A stretch of 64,000 nucleotides of DNA, taken from assembly GCA_016703105.1 (NCBI GenBank), contig JADJCS010000002.1, positions 62,001 to 126,000 on the forward strand, read 5' to 3'. Origin of the DNA: Flavobacteriales bacterium (lineage in GTDB: Bacteria > Bacteroidota > Bacteroidia > Flavobacteriales_F > PHOS-HE28). The notes below the pieces were generated by a model, which saw nothing but the letters and a program-made list of their open reading frames with translations, was not told the origin of the DNA and made no database searches. This document shows, in pieces, positions 42,208-50,423 of this stretch (position 1 is the first letter of the stretch; each line of letters starts with the position of its first letter). The translations under genes and the position numbers were made by a program.

Positions 42208-42888
42208 ATGCTCGAAGGGGTACCGATGCGCTTGCCTTTGGTGTTCATTGCGGCCACGGTCACCTGCGGCCTCTTCCTTATGCTCGCATCACCGCGGCGG
42301 CGCGTCTTGCTAGTGCTCTGTGGCGGGTGGATGGCCCTTCAGGCCGCATTGGCGATACCGGGGTTCTATACGGTTACCAACACGCTTCCTCCGCGCATGG
42401 CGCTCGCCATTGGACCGCCGCTCGTCGCCATCGTGGCGATGTTCGCCACCCTCGGCGGCCGTGCATGGATGGACACGCTCGATGTGCGAACGCTCACTTG
42501 GCTCCATGTCGTACGTGTTCCTGTGGAGTGGGGATTGCACGCGCTTTTTGCCCAGGGCTTGGTCCCGGAGCTTATGACCTATGAGGGCCGGAACTTCGAT
42601 ATCCTTTCTGGGTTGAGCGCTCCTATCGTGGCATGGCTCGCTTTCCGGAAGGGCGGTTTGGACCGCACGCTGCTCTTGGTTTGGAACCTGGTGTGCATGG
42701 GCCTTCTGATCAATATCGTTTTCTATGGGATCCTCTCCGTTCCCACGCCCCTGCAGCAGTTCGGATCCGAGCAACCCAATGTGGGCCTGCTCTATTTCCC
42801 GTTCATCTGGCTACCTGCCTTCATTGTGCCGATCGTGTTGTTCGCACATGCCGTAGTTCTGCGGCGGATGCTCCTTCACGGTCGCTGA
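42208..42888 (+). CDS. Hypothetical polytopic membrane protein
   Basis: The 226-residue protein from Met MLEGVPMRLPLVFIAATVTCG (Met at 42226 is an alternative) has about six predicted TM helices, including LPLVFIAATVTCGLFLML, MALAIGPPLVAIVAMFATL, LLLVWNLVCMGLLINIVFYGIL and FIWLPAFIVPIVLFAHAVVL. Conserved-looking polar features are WLHVVRVPVEWGLHALFAQG in the middle and FGSEQPNVGLLYFPFIW near the end. Similar proteins are annotated only as hypothetical in Bacteroidota. It lies 43 bases downstream of the beta-helix gene, so co-transcription is possible. Confidence 0.65.
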   Translation: MLEGVPMRLPLVFIAATVTCGLFLMLASPRRRVLLVLCGGWMALQAALAIPGFYTVTNTLPPRMALAIGPPLVAIVAMFATLGGRAWMDTLDVRTLTWLHVVRVPVEWGLHALFAQGLVPELMTYEGRNFDILSGLSAPIVAWLAFRKGGLDRTLLLVWNLVCMGLLINIVFYGILSVPTPLQQFGSEQPNVGLLYFPFIWLPAFIVPIVLFAHAVVLRRMLLHGR

Positions 42889-42916
42889 GGCGGTGTTCGT
42901 GCGGACCTTCAAGCGG

Positions 42917-43480
42917 CTAGTCGCCTATAACCGAAGCCTTCAGGCGCGAATACACCGCTGAATCGAGGAACTCGCCGTTCCAGTAGTAGTTCTCTTTGAA
43001 AAGGCCTTCGCGCACGAAGCCATGGCGTTCGAGCAACTTGTTGGAGGCCGTATTGCGGGGATCCGTCACCGCTTCGATGCTGTGGAACCCGAACCGCGCG
43101 AAGCCACACGCCACGGCCGCTTCCAACGCTTCACTCATGAGCCCCCGGCCCCAATGATCGGGCGACAGCATGTAGCCGATCTCGCCCCGATAGTGCTCCT
43201 TCTTCAACCGGTAGTAGCCGATGGTACCGATCAACTCACCACTTCCTTTCAAGGTGATGGCCCAGGTGATGCCGGCGGTGTCGATCCGGTCCTGCGCGAT
43301 CACCTCGATCAGCTTCAAGGTCTCCTCCAACGTGGTGTGGCGCGGTCGGCCGATGTGCGCCATTACGCGCTCGTTGGAGCGCATGGCGAAGAGCGCCGGC
43401 GCATCTTGCGCGTGGAGTTCCCGCAGTTGCAGCCGCTCTGTCGCGAGCAAGGGGAATTCGGTGAGGTCGATCTCAAGCAT
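42917..43480 (-). CDS. GNAT family N-acetyltransferase (RimJ/RimL-like)
   Basis: The 187-residue cytoplasmic GNAT enzyme starts at Met MLEIDLTEFPLLATERLQLRELHAQDAPALFAM, where the family fold begins. The acetyl-CoA-binding region GEIGYMLSPDHWGRGLMSEALEAAVACGFARFGFHSIEAVTDPRNTASNKLLERHGF is complete, with the Q/R-x-x-G-x-A-like loop represented by WGRGLMSEAL. RimJ/RimL-type enzymes acetylate protein N-termini or small amines; the substrate here is unknown. The start overlaps the stop of the upstream hydrolase gene by 8 bases (43473-43480), indicating an operon. Confidence 0.9.
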   Translation of the reverse strand: MLEIDLTEFPLLATERLQLRELHAQDAPALFAMRSNERVMAHIGRPRHTTLEETLKLIEVIAQDRIDTAGITWAITLKGSGELIGTIGYYRLKKEHYRGEIGYMLSPDHWGRGLMSEALEAAVACGFARFGFHSIEAVTDPRNTASNKLLERHGFVREGLFKENYYWNGEFLDSAVYSRLKASVIGD

Positions 43481-44228
43481 TCGGTAGGGAAAGAAGGAAG
43501 GTGCGCACAGCGGAATTGAACGCGCTCGGGTTCTCCACATTGCTGAGGTGCGCAGCTCCAGGGATCACAACGAGTTGGCTATGCGGGATCGCCGCATGCA
43601 TCACTTCGCTCGTGGGCAGGGGCATCAGCGTGTCCTCCGCGCCGGTGATGATCAGTGTGGGTATGTGGATGGTCCGCAGCCAGGCAGAACGATCCGGGCG
43701 GAGCGCCATGCCCCGCGCAGCAGCGGCCACGGCGCGCGGATCCTGGCGCGCCATCATCGCTTCCACTTCGCGGGCGAGCGGAGGCCTTTCCACAACTGTC
43801 CTCTCGGACACCACCTTGGGCAACATCGCCCGGGCGATCACGTCCATGCCCTTGCTCAATGCATCGCTCGCCGTCGCATGGCGCGCCGCCTTGCCCTCCT
43901 CCGTGTCGCCGTTCGACCGGGTATTGCACAGGATCATGGCCCGCACCCGCTCCGGCCATTTGGCCATGAACGCCATCGCGACGTAGCCGCCCATGGAAAG
44001 GCCACAGAGCACCACCTGGTCGATGCGCTGTGCATCGAGCATCGCCGCAAGATCCGCCGCGTATGCCTCCATGGTGACCGCCTCCGGCACCTCAGTATCT
44101 CTTCCGAAGCCGCGCAGATCAGGGGCGAGCACATCCGCTACATCGCTGAACGCACCGCGTTGCGCATCCCAAAGTGTGTGGTCATGCGGAAAGCCGTGGA
44201 TAAGCAGGAGCGTAGGGCGCGTCGTCAT
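43473..44228 (-). CDS. Alpha/beta fold hydrolase
   Basis: The 251-residue cytoplasmic hydrolase has oxyanion motif LLIHGFPHDHTLWDAQ, the nucleophile elbow CGLSMGGYVAMAF with catalytic Ser, the acid region LIITGAEDTLMPLPTSE and His in VVIPGAAHLSNVENPSAF. Met MTTRPTLLLIHG at 44228 is selected as the start; upstream in-frame residues are low-complexity. It belongs to the broad family that includes 3-oxoadipate enol-lactonase and haloperoxidase-like esterases, but the substrate cannot be named. It overlaps the GNAT gene and is divergent from the beta-helix gene at 44297. Confidence 0.9.
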   Translation of the reverse strand: MTTRPTLLLIHGFPHDHTLWDAQRGAFSDVADVLAPDLRGFGRDTEVPEAVTMEAYAADLAAMLDAQRIDQVVLCGLSMGGYVAMAFMAKWPERVRAMILCNTRSNGDTEEGKAARHATASDALSKGMDVIARAMLPKVVSERTVVERPPLAREVEAMMARQDPRAVAAAARGMALRPDRSAWLRTIHIPTLIITGAEDTLMPLPTSEVMHAAIPHSQLVVIPGAAHLSNVENPSAFNSAVRTFLLSLPNA

Positions 44229-44296
44229 TTGGGGGCTGCCGAAGGTAGTGGCGATGCCGACCAGGGTCCGACCTTTGACCTTTGAACAGACACCAC

Positions 44297-45391
44297 ATGC
44301 GCGCCCTGATCTTCTGTACGATCGCAATGTCCCTGCGGATGAGCGCCACGGAATATGTGGTCCCACCCGGGAACGTTGCCGCGTTCTTCGCGGAACTGCC
44401 GGCGGATGCCACCTATCTCTCTTTTTCCGCGGCGGCGGAGTACCGCTGCAACGGAGACATCGTGCTTCCACCACGACCGCTGCTCGTGATCGATGGCAAA
44501 GGGTGTACGTTGATGCTCGGGCCCGAGTCCAGAGGGTTCACCTGTGTTGTGCCCGATCAGAAGGCGGCGACCGCCCGGCTCTCCTCGCGCTATGTGATCA
44601 AGGATTTCGCATCCATTGAAGGCGGGCGGAAGGCGATCGATCTGCAAGCGACGCTCGGTAGCGTGGTGAGCGACTGCAAGTTGATCCGCCAAACCGAAAC
44701 CGCTGTGGACCTGCGCTTCTGTTTGATGGCGCGTTTGGAGCGCGTGTTCGTCACCAACCCGACCGGGAAGGGGATCGTGTTGCGCCAAGGCGACTGGCCC
44801 GGCGCCACCGCCTTCAACAGCCAGAGCAACAGCAGCGTTCTGGAACAATGCCGAGTGTACTGCGCGAACGGGACCACCCAGGCTTTCACGGTGCTGAACA
44901 GCGGTGGTGTGCGCATGAACGATTGCGTGAGCGAAGGCGCTCCGTGCGATCACGATCTCTTCCTGTCGGCCGTGATCGATGGGGACGAAGGGGGCATGGC
45001 CTCCAACACCGTGGTGAAGTCCTTCATGCTCTCCAATTTCCATGTGGAGCATGCGGCACGCATCGCCTCGATCCATGTGAACATGCCCTCCAAGGCCAGC
45101 GTCCACATCTCCAATGTTTACTGGAACGGTATGCAGAAGGCTCCGGTGATCCTTTATATGATGGGACAACTCACCCTTTCGGACATTGGATGGTGGCATG
45201 AGAGCTTTCGCATCCAGACCGGCCTGAGCGCTCCACGGATCAATATAGAACGCTGCCATAGCGAACTCGACGTCGGCGATCCGAAGCAGAACACGAAACG
45301 AAGAGCGGGCGTGCTTCAGCTTTTACCGAGCTTGCCGGACACCACGCAACTCAAACTGAACTACGTGCGGGTGCGGGATCGATCGTTCTAG
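44297..45391 (+). CDS. Right-handed beta-helix protein, probably exported
   Basis: The 364-residue protein from Met MRALIFCTIAMSLRMSATEY has a short signal-like segment and an N-cap with VPPGNVAAFFAELPADATYLSFSAAAEYRCNGDIVLPPRPLLVIDGKGCTLMLG. Beta-helix rungs follow, such as RKAIDLQATLGSVVSDCKLIRQTETAVDLRFC and VLEQCRVYCANGTTQAFTVLNSGGVRMNDCVSEG. No T9SS sorting domain is visible, unlike the beta-helix protein at 40656, and there is little sequence similarity between them. Function unknown. The 3' end overlaps the convergent S4-domain gene by 4 bases. Confidence 0.7.
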   Translation: MRALIFCTIAMSLRMSATEYVVPPGNVAAFFAELPADATYLSFSAAAEYRCNGDIVLPPRPLLVIDGKGCTLMLGPESRGFTCVVPDQKAATARLSSRYVIKDFASIEGGRKAIDLQATLGSVVSDCKLIRQTETAVDLRFCLMARLERVFVTNPTGKGIVLRQGDWPGATAFNSQSNSSVLEQCRVYCANGTTQAFTVLNSGGVRMNDCVSEGAPCDHDLFLSAVIDGDEGGMASNTVVKSFMLSNFHVEHAARIASIHVNMPSKASVHISNVYWNGMQKAPVILYMMGQLTLSDIGWWHESFRIQTGLSAPRINIERCHSELDVGDPKQNTKRRAGVLQLLPSLPDTTQLKLNYVRVRDRSF

Positions 45392-45618
45392 GCTTCACCA
45401 GGGGACCCCACCACGCGGACCTCAAAGCCATCCAGCGTAACCACCTGCCCTGCGCGGATCTTACAGGTCTTTCGCAACTCCACCGCGCCGTCCACGCTCA
45501 CCAGTCCTTGCGCGACCAGTTGCTTGCCCTCACCGCCGCTGTTACACGCGCCCACCAGCTTCAACAGCTGGTTCAGTTCAATGTGATCGCCGCGTAGTTC
45601 GAATTCGGTGGTTGCCAT
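45388..45618 (-). CDS. S4-domain RNA-binding protein (YbcJ-like)
   Basis: The 76-residue stand-alone S4-domain protein carries the signature LNQLLKLVGACNSGGEGKQLVAQGLVSVDGAVELRKTCKIRAGQVVTLDG. YbcJ/YaaA-type S4 proteins bind structured RNA, probably ribosomal; that is family knowledge. The length is exactly that of a single S4 domain. It lies 15 bases downstream of a pyridoxamine-phosphate-oxidase-like gene on the same strand, so both are likely co-transcribed. Confidence 0.92.
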   Translation of the reverse strand: MATTEFELRGDHIELNQLLKLVGACNSGGEGKQLVAQGLVSVDGAVELRKTCKIRAGQVVTLDGFEVRVVGSPGEA

Positions 45619-45633
45619 GGTCGGTGGGGTGCG

Positions 45634-46188
45634 TCAGGATGGGTTATCCGAATAGCCGGTCGGGAGCCCGTCGATGCTGTGCATGTTCTTCTCACGACGA
45701 TACGCCTTCACGCCAACGGTTCCTTTCTTTTCCGCCCAGGTGATCAGCTGAGCGCGTTCCTCTTGGAAGGTGTACATCGGAACGCCGAAACCACACGAGG
45801 TTTGCACGCTTTCGATATCGGCGATGATGAGTTGCCGCTCGCCCGGTAGGTGTGGACCGAAATAGGGGCGCAGGCCTTCCCATTCCGGATCGGACGGAAG
45901 CACCGATCGGCCGGTCGCGTAAAGACGTAGGATCATCGGTGCACCTTCGAACGCACAGAACATGAAGGTCGCCCTGCCGTTCTCCCGCAGGTGTGCGGCG
46001 GTCTCATTGCCGCTCCCGGTCAGATCGAGGTAACCCACTTGTGTCGGGCCCAATACGCGGAACGTGTCCATCCCCTTCGGGCTGAGGTTCACACGCCCTT
46101 GGTGCGGGGCGGTACCGACGAAGAAGAGGCGCTGCTCCGCGATGAACGCGATGAGCCCTTCAGTGAGCGCGGGGAGGAGCTTGGCCAT
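45634..46188 (-). CDS. Pyridoxamine 5'-phosphate oxidase family protein (FMN-binding split barrel)
   Basis: The 184-residue cytoplasmic protein has the flavin split-barrel features LPALTEGLIAFIAEQRLFFVGTAPHQGRVNLSPKGMDTFRVLGPTQVGYLDLTGSGNETAAHLRENGRATFMFCAFEG. The C-terminal segment VQTSCGFGVPMYTFQEERAQLITWAEKKG is typical of the uncharacterised PPOX subfamily that includes F420/FMN/heme-binding proteins. It is not PdxH, because the PLP-binding C-terminal signature is missing. The reaction is unknown. The S4 gene follows 15 bases later. Confidence 0.9.
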   Translation of the reverse strand: MAKLLPALTEGLIAFIAEQRLFFVGTAPHQGRVNLSPKGMDTFRVLGPTQVGYLDLTGSGNETAAHLRENGRATFMFCAFEGAPMILRLYATGRSVLPSDPEWEGLRPYFGPHLPGERQLIIADIESVQTSCGFGVPMYTFQEERAQLITWAEKKGTVGVKAYRREKNMHSIDGLPTGYSDNPS

Positions 46189-46268
46189 GGATGCCAGTGG
46201 GCCGCAAAGATCATATCACGGCCGATGCGGGTGGTAGTGTGAAGTGGCCTCCGTCCAAGCACCTTAAT

Positions 46269-46456
46269 CTAGGGCAGGAACTCATCGTTCCGCTTGCGGT
46301 AGCGGACCAACGCCATGCCCAATTGGCAACACCCAGGCCAATGAACAGCCCTGAGCGGAGGTTGCCTAGCACCCAGCCGATCCCCATGCCGATGAAGAAA
46401 CATCCCGCACAGATCAGTCCGCCGATCTCTGCGGTGTGATCTCCTTCTGTGCGCAT
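46269..46456 (-). pseudogene. Small glycine-rich membrane protein, single frameshift
   Basis: The first frame (MRTEGDHTAEIGGLICAGCFFIGMGIGWVLGNLRSGLFIGLGVA) gives two glycine-zipper TM helices. In the next frame the sequence continues as LGMALVRYRKRNDEFLP and stops at the TAG read at 46269-46271. One indel near 46320-46330 joins them into a 62-residue protein of a type common in Bacteroidota, with a charged tail. As written the first frame runs on into unrelated residues. Function unknown. Confidence 0.55.
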
Positions 46457-46634
46457 AGGCGAAGGGGGATTTGTTGTCCAAGATAGCCAGGCCCCCCCGA
46501 CCTACGGCATAAGGGAAGCATCATCGAGGTCCGACCCGCCGGTCCCGTCCGTCCTCCTGCCCACTTCGTCCGGTCCGCTGGGGATGCTGGAGGGATGCGG
46601 ATATAGTTTCGGGATACACTAACACGATCGCCCC

Positions 46635-46832
46635 ATGAACACCGTTCCGATGAACAACTCGATCGACCGCAAGCTGATCCGTTCCAGCATCGCGATCTTC
46701 CTTGTCTCACTGCTCTCGCTCATGATCCTTTTACCCTCCTGTAGCAAGGATGATAGTGTGTCCCCCTCCTCAAGTTCTTCCGGAGTGGATGATCATGGGA
46801 GCGGTGGGCACGGCGCGGACGACCCGCAATAA
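46635..46832 (+). CDS. Small lipoprotein
   Basis: The 65-residue protein has N-terminal signal LIRSSIAIFLVSLLSLMILLPSC, with a lipobox LLPSC at residue 36. A short serine-, aspartate- and histidine-rich tail follows: SKDDSVSPSSSSSGVDDHGSGGHGADDPQ. No domain is recognisable. The alternative Met at residue 6 (MNNSIDRKLIRSS) is also possible. The His/Asp-rich tail could bind metal, but this is speculation. Convergent with the NTF2-like gene 20 bases away. Confidence 0.6.
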   Translation: MNTVPMNNSIDRKLIRSSIAIFLVSLLSLMILLPSCSKDDSVSPSSSSSGVDDHGSGGHGADDPQ

Positions 46833-46852
46833 GGGTCCTTGGGCCAGGCCCA

Positions 46853-47215
46853 CTAACCGTGGTATACCCGCGAGGCGATGATGGCGCCTCCCTCCACTTC
46901 CAGCACTTCGCCCACACGCAGATCCTCTTCGTTCTCCACGTGGCGGATGTACTCCATGAACACCTGGTCGTCATCGGCGGTGAGCTTCACCACTTCGTAG
47001 CGCAAGCTCGGTAAGCGATCGAAGGCATCGCGCCACCAGGTGCGCAAGGCCTCCTTGCCCCGGATCAGTCCTTCGGTCTCCGGGTGCCGCACTTTCAGCT
47101 TGGGGCTGAAGTGCTGCGCGTCCTCCGCGTACAGGCTGAGCAAAGCCTCCAGATCATGGGCATTGAATGCGGCGAACCAGCGGTTGGCGATGGTGCGGTT
47201 GGTGGTGGCGGACAT
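46853..47215 (-). CDS. NTF2-like/SnoaL-type protein
   Basis: The 120-residue soluble cone-fold protein has the SnoaL-like pattern NRWFAAFNAHDLEALLSLYAEDAQHFSPKLKVRHPETEGLIRGKEALRTWWRDAFDRLPSLRYEVVKLTADDDQVFMEYIRHVE. The fold hosts both enzymes and binding proteins, and no catalytic residues can be assigned confidently. No signal peptide. The gene is divergent from the serine hydrolase gene (47340) with a 124-base intergenic region. Confidence 0.88.
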   Translation of the reverse strand: MSATTNRTIANRWFAAFNAHDLEALLSLYAEDAQHFSPKLKVRHPETEGLIRGKEALRTWWRDAFDRLPSLRYEVVKLTADDDQVFMEYIRHVENEEDLRVGEVLEVEGGAIIASRVYHG

Positions 47216-47339
47216 GGATCGGTTCGCGGATACTATGGGCGTGACGACCGCGAAGATGGGAAGCGAAGGACATCACTTTTAGCATCCATTAACAACGGCC
47301 TACTTGCCGTCCTGTTTTCTTGCCTTTCAAAGTGATCCC

Positions 47340-48809
47340 ATGCGTCTTTCGACCGTGCTCTCCTTGGTGCTCTTCTCCGCCTTCCTGGCATGTTCCAACG
47401 ATGCACCGGAGACGGTGGCGGCGGACCCGCCTGTCGATCCGCTCATTGCCCGGATCGACAGCTTCATGCAGCGCAACCAACGCGCTGGTTTCGCCGGTAG
47501 CTTGCTCGTAGTGCGCGATGGCACACCAGTGATCGACAAGGGCTACGGCCTTCGTGACCGCGAGCAGAACCTGCCGAACACGCCGACCACGGTACACGCG
47601 ATCGGCTCCATCACCAAGCAGTTCACCGCTGCCTGCATCCTGAAGTTGCAGGAGCAAGGCAAGTTGGATGTGAAGGATCAGATGAGCAAATACATCGCGA
47701 ACGTGCCCGCGGACAAGGCCACCATCACCCTGCACCACCTGCTCACGCACTCCGCTGGCTTTCCGGGCGCCATCGGAGATGACAATGAGCCCATCGACGG
47801 GGCGGACTTCACCAAGCTAGCCATGAAGACTCCCTTGGAGTTCCCACCTGGTACCGGTTACGAATACTCGAACGTGGGCTACAGCTTGCTGGGTATCATC
47901 GTGGAGATCGTGAGCGGCGTGGGTTACGAGCGCTACTTGCACGATGCATTGCTCGCCCCCGGCGGCATCTCGCATACCGGCTACAGGATCCCCGACTGGG
48001 GCAAAGAGGAACTGGCCATCGGCTACCGCAAGGACGGCACGCGTTGGGGCACCATGCTCGATCACCCCCTCGTGAACGGCGGGCCGGGCTGGCACCTTCG
48101 TGCCAATGGCGGCCTGTTGAGCACCACGCACGACATGTACGATTGGGTTCGGGCGCTGGCCACGAACAAGGTGCTCTCGAAGCCCTTGACGGACCTGATG
48201 TTCGCTCCACATGTCTTGGAAGGAGAAGGTGCCGAGTCCCACTACGGCTTCGGTTGGGCCATTTTCAACACACAGCGGGACACCCGGCTCATCACGCACA
48301 ACGGAGGCAACGGGATCCAGTTCGCCGATGTGCTGTGGTATGCCGACGAGGACCTCACCGTTGTGCTGATGAGCAATGCCAACAAGCGCGGCATGCAGGA
48401 TATCGCCTGGCACATTGGACGCATGTGCTTCGATCCCTCCTTTGAACCGCCGGTGCCGCAGGACGCGAAGATGCTGGATGGCCCACCTGCCGGACCCGTT
48501 GGCGATCGCATGAAGGCCCTTTCTACGATCATCGGAAGCACCGGGGACGATGCCCAACTGACCGCTTGGTTGAAAGAGAATCTCGGTCCAGGATTCTTTG
48601 AGGGCTTTCCGTTGGAGCGCCATCTCACCGTCTTCGCACAGCTGCGGAAGGATATCGGCCCGAACGCGATCGAGTCTGTGCAGCAGACCGGTCCTGAGGA
48701 GTACGAGGTGAAGTTGCGCTCGCAAGGCGATCAGGGCCTGTTCCGCATCATGATGCAGCTTCGCCCGAGCGATGCGCGGATCGCGGGATTAAGTGTGGAG
48801 AAGGAGTAG
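47340..48809 (+). CDS. Serine hydrolase, class C beta-lactamase/penicillin-binding-protein-like lipoprotein
   Basis: The 489-residue protein has a lipoprotein signal MRLSTVLSLVLFSAFLAC. The SxxK catalytic motif is in GSITKQFTAACILKLQ (Ser-Ile-Thr-Lys), a YxN motif in GYEYSNVGYSLLGI, and the third motif region is in LITHNGGNGIQFADVLWY (HNGG in place of KTG, as in class C-like esterases). A C-terminal extension (about 385-489) includes DAQLTAWLKENLGPGFFEGFPLERH. Proteins of this family cleave beta-lactams, D-Ala peptides or esters; a specific activity cannot be assigned. The start at 47340 is preferred because it opens the lipobox signal; an upstream Met adds 12 residues. Confidence 0.9.
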   Translation: MRLSTVLSLVLFSAFLACSNDAPETVAADPPVDPLIARIDSFMQRNQRAGFAGSLLVVRDGTPVIDKGYGLRDREQNLPNTPTTVHAIGSITKQFTAACILKLQEQGKLDVKDQMSKYIANVPADKATITLHHLLTHSAGFPGAIGDDNEPIDGADFTKLAMKTPLEFPPGTGYEYSNVGYSLLGIIVEIVSGVGYERYLHDALLAPGGISHTGYRIPDWGKEELAIGYRKDGTRWGTMLDHPLVNGGPGWHLRANGGLLSTTHDMYDWVRALATNKVLSKPLTDLMFAPHVLEGEGAESHYGFGWAIFNTQRDTRLITHNGGNGIQFADVLWYADEDLTVVLMSNANKRGMQDIAWHIGRMCFDPSFEPPVPQDAKMLDGPPAGPVGDRMKALSTIIGSTGDDAQLTAWLKENLGPGFFEGFPLERHLTVFAQLRKDIGPNAIESVQQTGPEEYEVKLRSQGDQGLFRIMMQLRPSDARIAGLSVEKE

Positions 48810-48873
48810 TGGATAGCGCTAGGCCTCCGTGCCATGCGCTGGCCTGCTACTTTCACCAAGGCCATTCTACTTG

Positions 48874-49785
48874 ATGGTGAAAGCCTTGTGCCCTTTGCTC
48901 GCCGATGTGGTGAGATCCTTCTTCATCGGCAACTACTTCTACGGCCTGTGCGCAGTAGCGCTGTCCGCGGAGGCCAGCTTGCAGCAGCGCTTCCCGCTGA
49001 ACCACTGGCTCTATTATGCGGGGCTCTTTCTATGCACGGTCGTGTTCTACACCCATGCGTACTTAGGGCACGGCGCGATCGAGTCCAGTGATATGCGGGT
49101 TCGTTGGTACGCTCGCAACCACAAGCTGGTAGGGATCACCCAGATCCTATGGACCGTGTTGATCATCTGGATCGCGTGGGCGCTCTTGCGCAGCGTGCCT
49201 GATGCGGTGCGTTCGCTTTCAAGGGGCGATGCCACGTTGGCATTGCTCTTCCCGATCACGGGGCTGGCTTATTACGGCTCAGGTGCTGTCGGCCTGCGTC
49301 GTGTGGGCTGGCTGAAACCCTTCGTGATCGCATTTGTTTGGGCAGGGGTGGTCACCATCTATCCGGTGCTCTTCCACCAAGTGGCGCGAGGAGGAGGTTA
49401 CGCGTTCACCTTCACCGGGCTGCTGCTCTTCCTCAAGAATTTCATGTTCTTCGGCATGCTCGCCATCCTGTTCGATATCAAGGACCATGCGGCTGATCAT
49501 CGCGGATCCCTGTACACCTTCATCGTGCAACGCGGACTGCGGAGCACGCTCTTCCGGCTGGTCATCCCGCTCAGCGCGCTCGGGCTGGGCACCTTCGTGA
49601 TCTATGGGGCCAGCCACGGTTTCAGTCCTTTCAAGATCCTGCTGAACACGCTGCCTTTCCCCTTGGTCTTCGCCGTGGCCTATTCCCTGCGCCGACGGCG
49701 GTCCATCATGTACTACCTGGTGGTGGTGGATGGGCTACTGCTGGTGAAGGCGATCTGTGGTGGCATCGCCATGCGTTTCTTTTGA
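48874..49785 (+). CDS. UbiA-like polytopic membrane protein
   Basis: The 303-residue protein (Met MVKALCPLLADVVRSFFIGNYFYG) has about eight TM helices. It carries a UbiA-like second Asp motif, ILFDIKDHAADHRGSLYTFIVQRG, positioned as in the polyprenyl-transferase superfamily. The first NxxxD motif of true UbiA enzymes is not evident; the equivalent region reads AYLGHGAIESSDMRVRWYARN. It may therefore be a divergent member or a protein with lost activity. Similar proteins occur widely in Bacteroidota without known function. An upstream in-frame Met would add 15 residues before the first helix. Confidence 0.65.
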   Translation: MVKALCPLLADVVRSFFIGNYFYGLCAVALSAEASLQQRFPLNHWLYYAGLFLCTVVFYTHAYLGHGAIESSDMRVRWYARNHKLVGITQILWTVLIIWIAWALLRSVPDAVRSLSRGDATLALLFPITGLAYYGSGAVGLRRVGWLKPFVIAFVWAGVVTIYPVLFHQVARGGGYAFTFTGLLLFLKNFMFFGMLAILFDIKDHAADHRGSLYTFIVQRGLRSTLFRLVIPLSALGLGTFVIYGASHGFSPFKILLNTLPFPLVFAVAYSLRRRRSIMYYLVVVDGLLLVKAICGGIAMRFF

Positions 49786-49968
49786 TCAAAAGAGGCGCTC
49801 GAGCGCGGGTTCCTTTCCCCGATCCGGGTATTGAATTCCACGTTCCCTTGGAACGCGGTGTGCAGTATCATCCGCCCGGAACGCCCGTCCAATGCGGGGC
49901 AGCGTGGTATCTCGGCCGTTGGTACGCAGGTTGTCCTGTGTGGTGCGAACCCCAAACAACAGATCCCA

Positions 49969-50340
49969 ATGAGAAACACCCTTTTTGCCCTTGGTCTGGC
50001 CCTTGCCGCCACCGCCAGCGCACAAACACCCGTTACTACGCCCACCAAGACCGATCACGGTCACGACTGTGTGATGACCACTTCGGACGCCGGTTGGGCC
50101 AACCTCAAGTTGAACGCGGACCAATCGAAGCGGGTGCAGGAGATCCAAGCGGCCTGCAAGCAGGAATGTGCTGTGGCCATGAAGGACAAGGGCACCATGG
50201 ACCGCGCTTCGATGGAAAAGCATGAAGGCGAGATCAAAGCCGTGCTCACCGCGGAGCAATATGCGCAGTGGGTGGCTTATTGCAAAGACCAGCCCGTGAA
50301 GTCGGATATGAAGATGGAGAAGTCCGATATGAGGAACTGA
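49969..50340 (+). CDS. Small periplasmic Spy-like protein
   Basis: The 123-residue protein has signal peptide MRNTLFALGLALAATASAQ. A short helical domain follows: LKLNADQSKRVQEIQAACKQECAVAMKDKGTMDRASMEKHEGEIKAVLTAEQYAQWVAYCKDQ. The paired LNADQ and LTAEQYAQW segments are LTxxQ-type motifs, as in the Spy/CpxP-like protein at 40085. Three cysteines are interspersed, unlike the other copy. A Met- and Lys-rich tail (KSDMKMEKSDMRN) could bind metal (speculative). A GNRA-loop terminator follows at 50388. Confidence 0.75.
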   Translation: MRNTLFALGLALAATASAQTPVTTPTKTDHGHDCVMTTSDAGWANLKLNADQSKRVQEIQAACKQECAVAMKDKGTMDRASMEKHEGEIKAVLTAEQYAQWVAYCKDQPVKSDMKMEKSDMRN

Positions 50341-50387
50341 TCCCCTGTCACGCTGCTCCCGGCGAGGGAAGTGGCGCGACGATCAGG

Positions 50388-50409
50388 AGCCCTGCCGCAA
50401 GGCGGGGCT
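50388..50409 (+). terminator. Intrinsic terminator with GCAA tetraloop
   Basis: A 9-bp stem AGCCCTGCC / GGCGGGGCT (one U-G pair) closed by GCAA is followed by TCTGCGTT. It lies 47 bases after the Spy-like gene and just before the convergent delta-60-repeat gene, so it could stop both. Confidence 0.75.
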
Positions 50410-50423
50410 TCTGCGTTCCCAGG

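Noticed and set aside
48874..49785. Calling this a genuine UbiA prenyltransferase
   Set aside because: Only the second Asp-rich motif is visible; the first NDxxDxxxD motif is missing, so the enzyme name is not justified.
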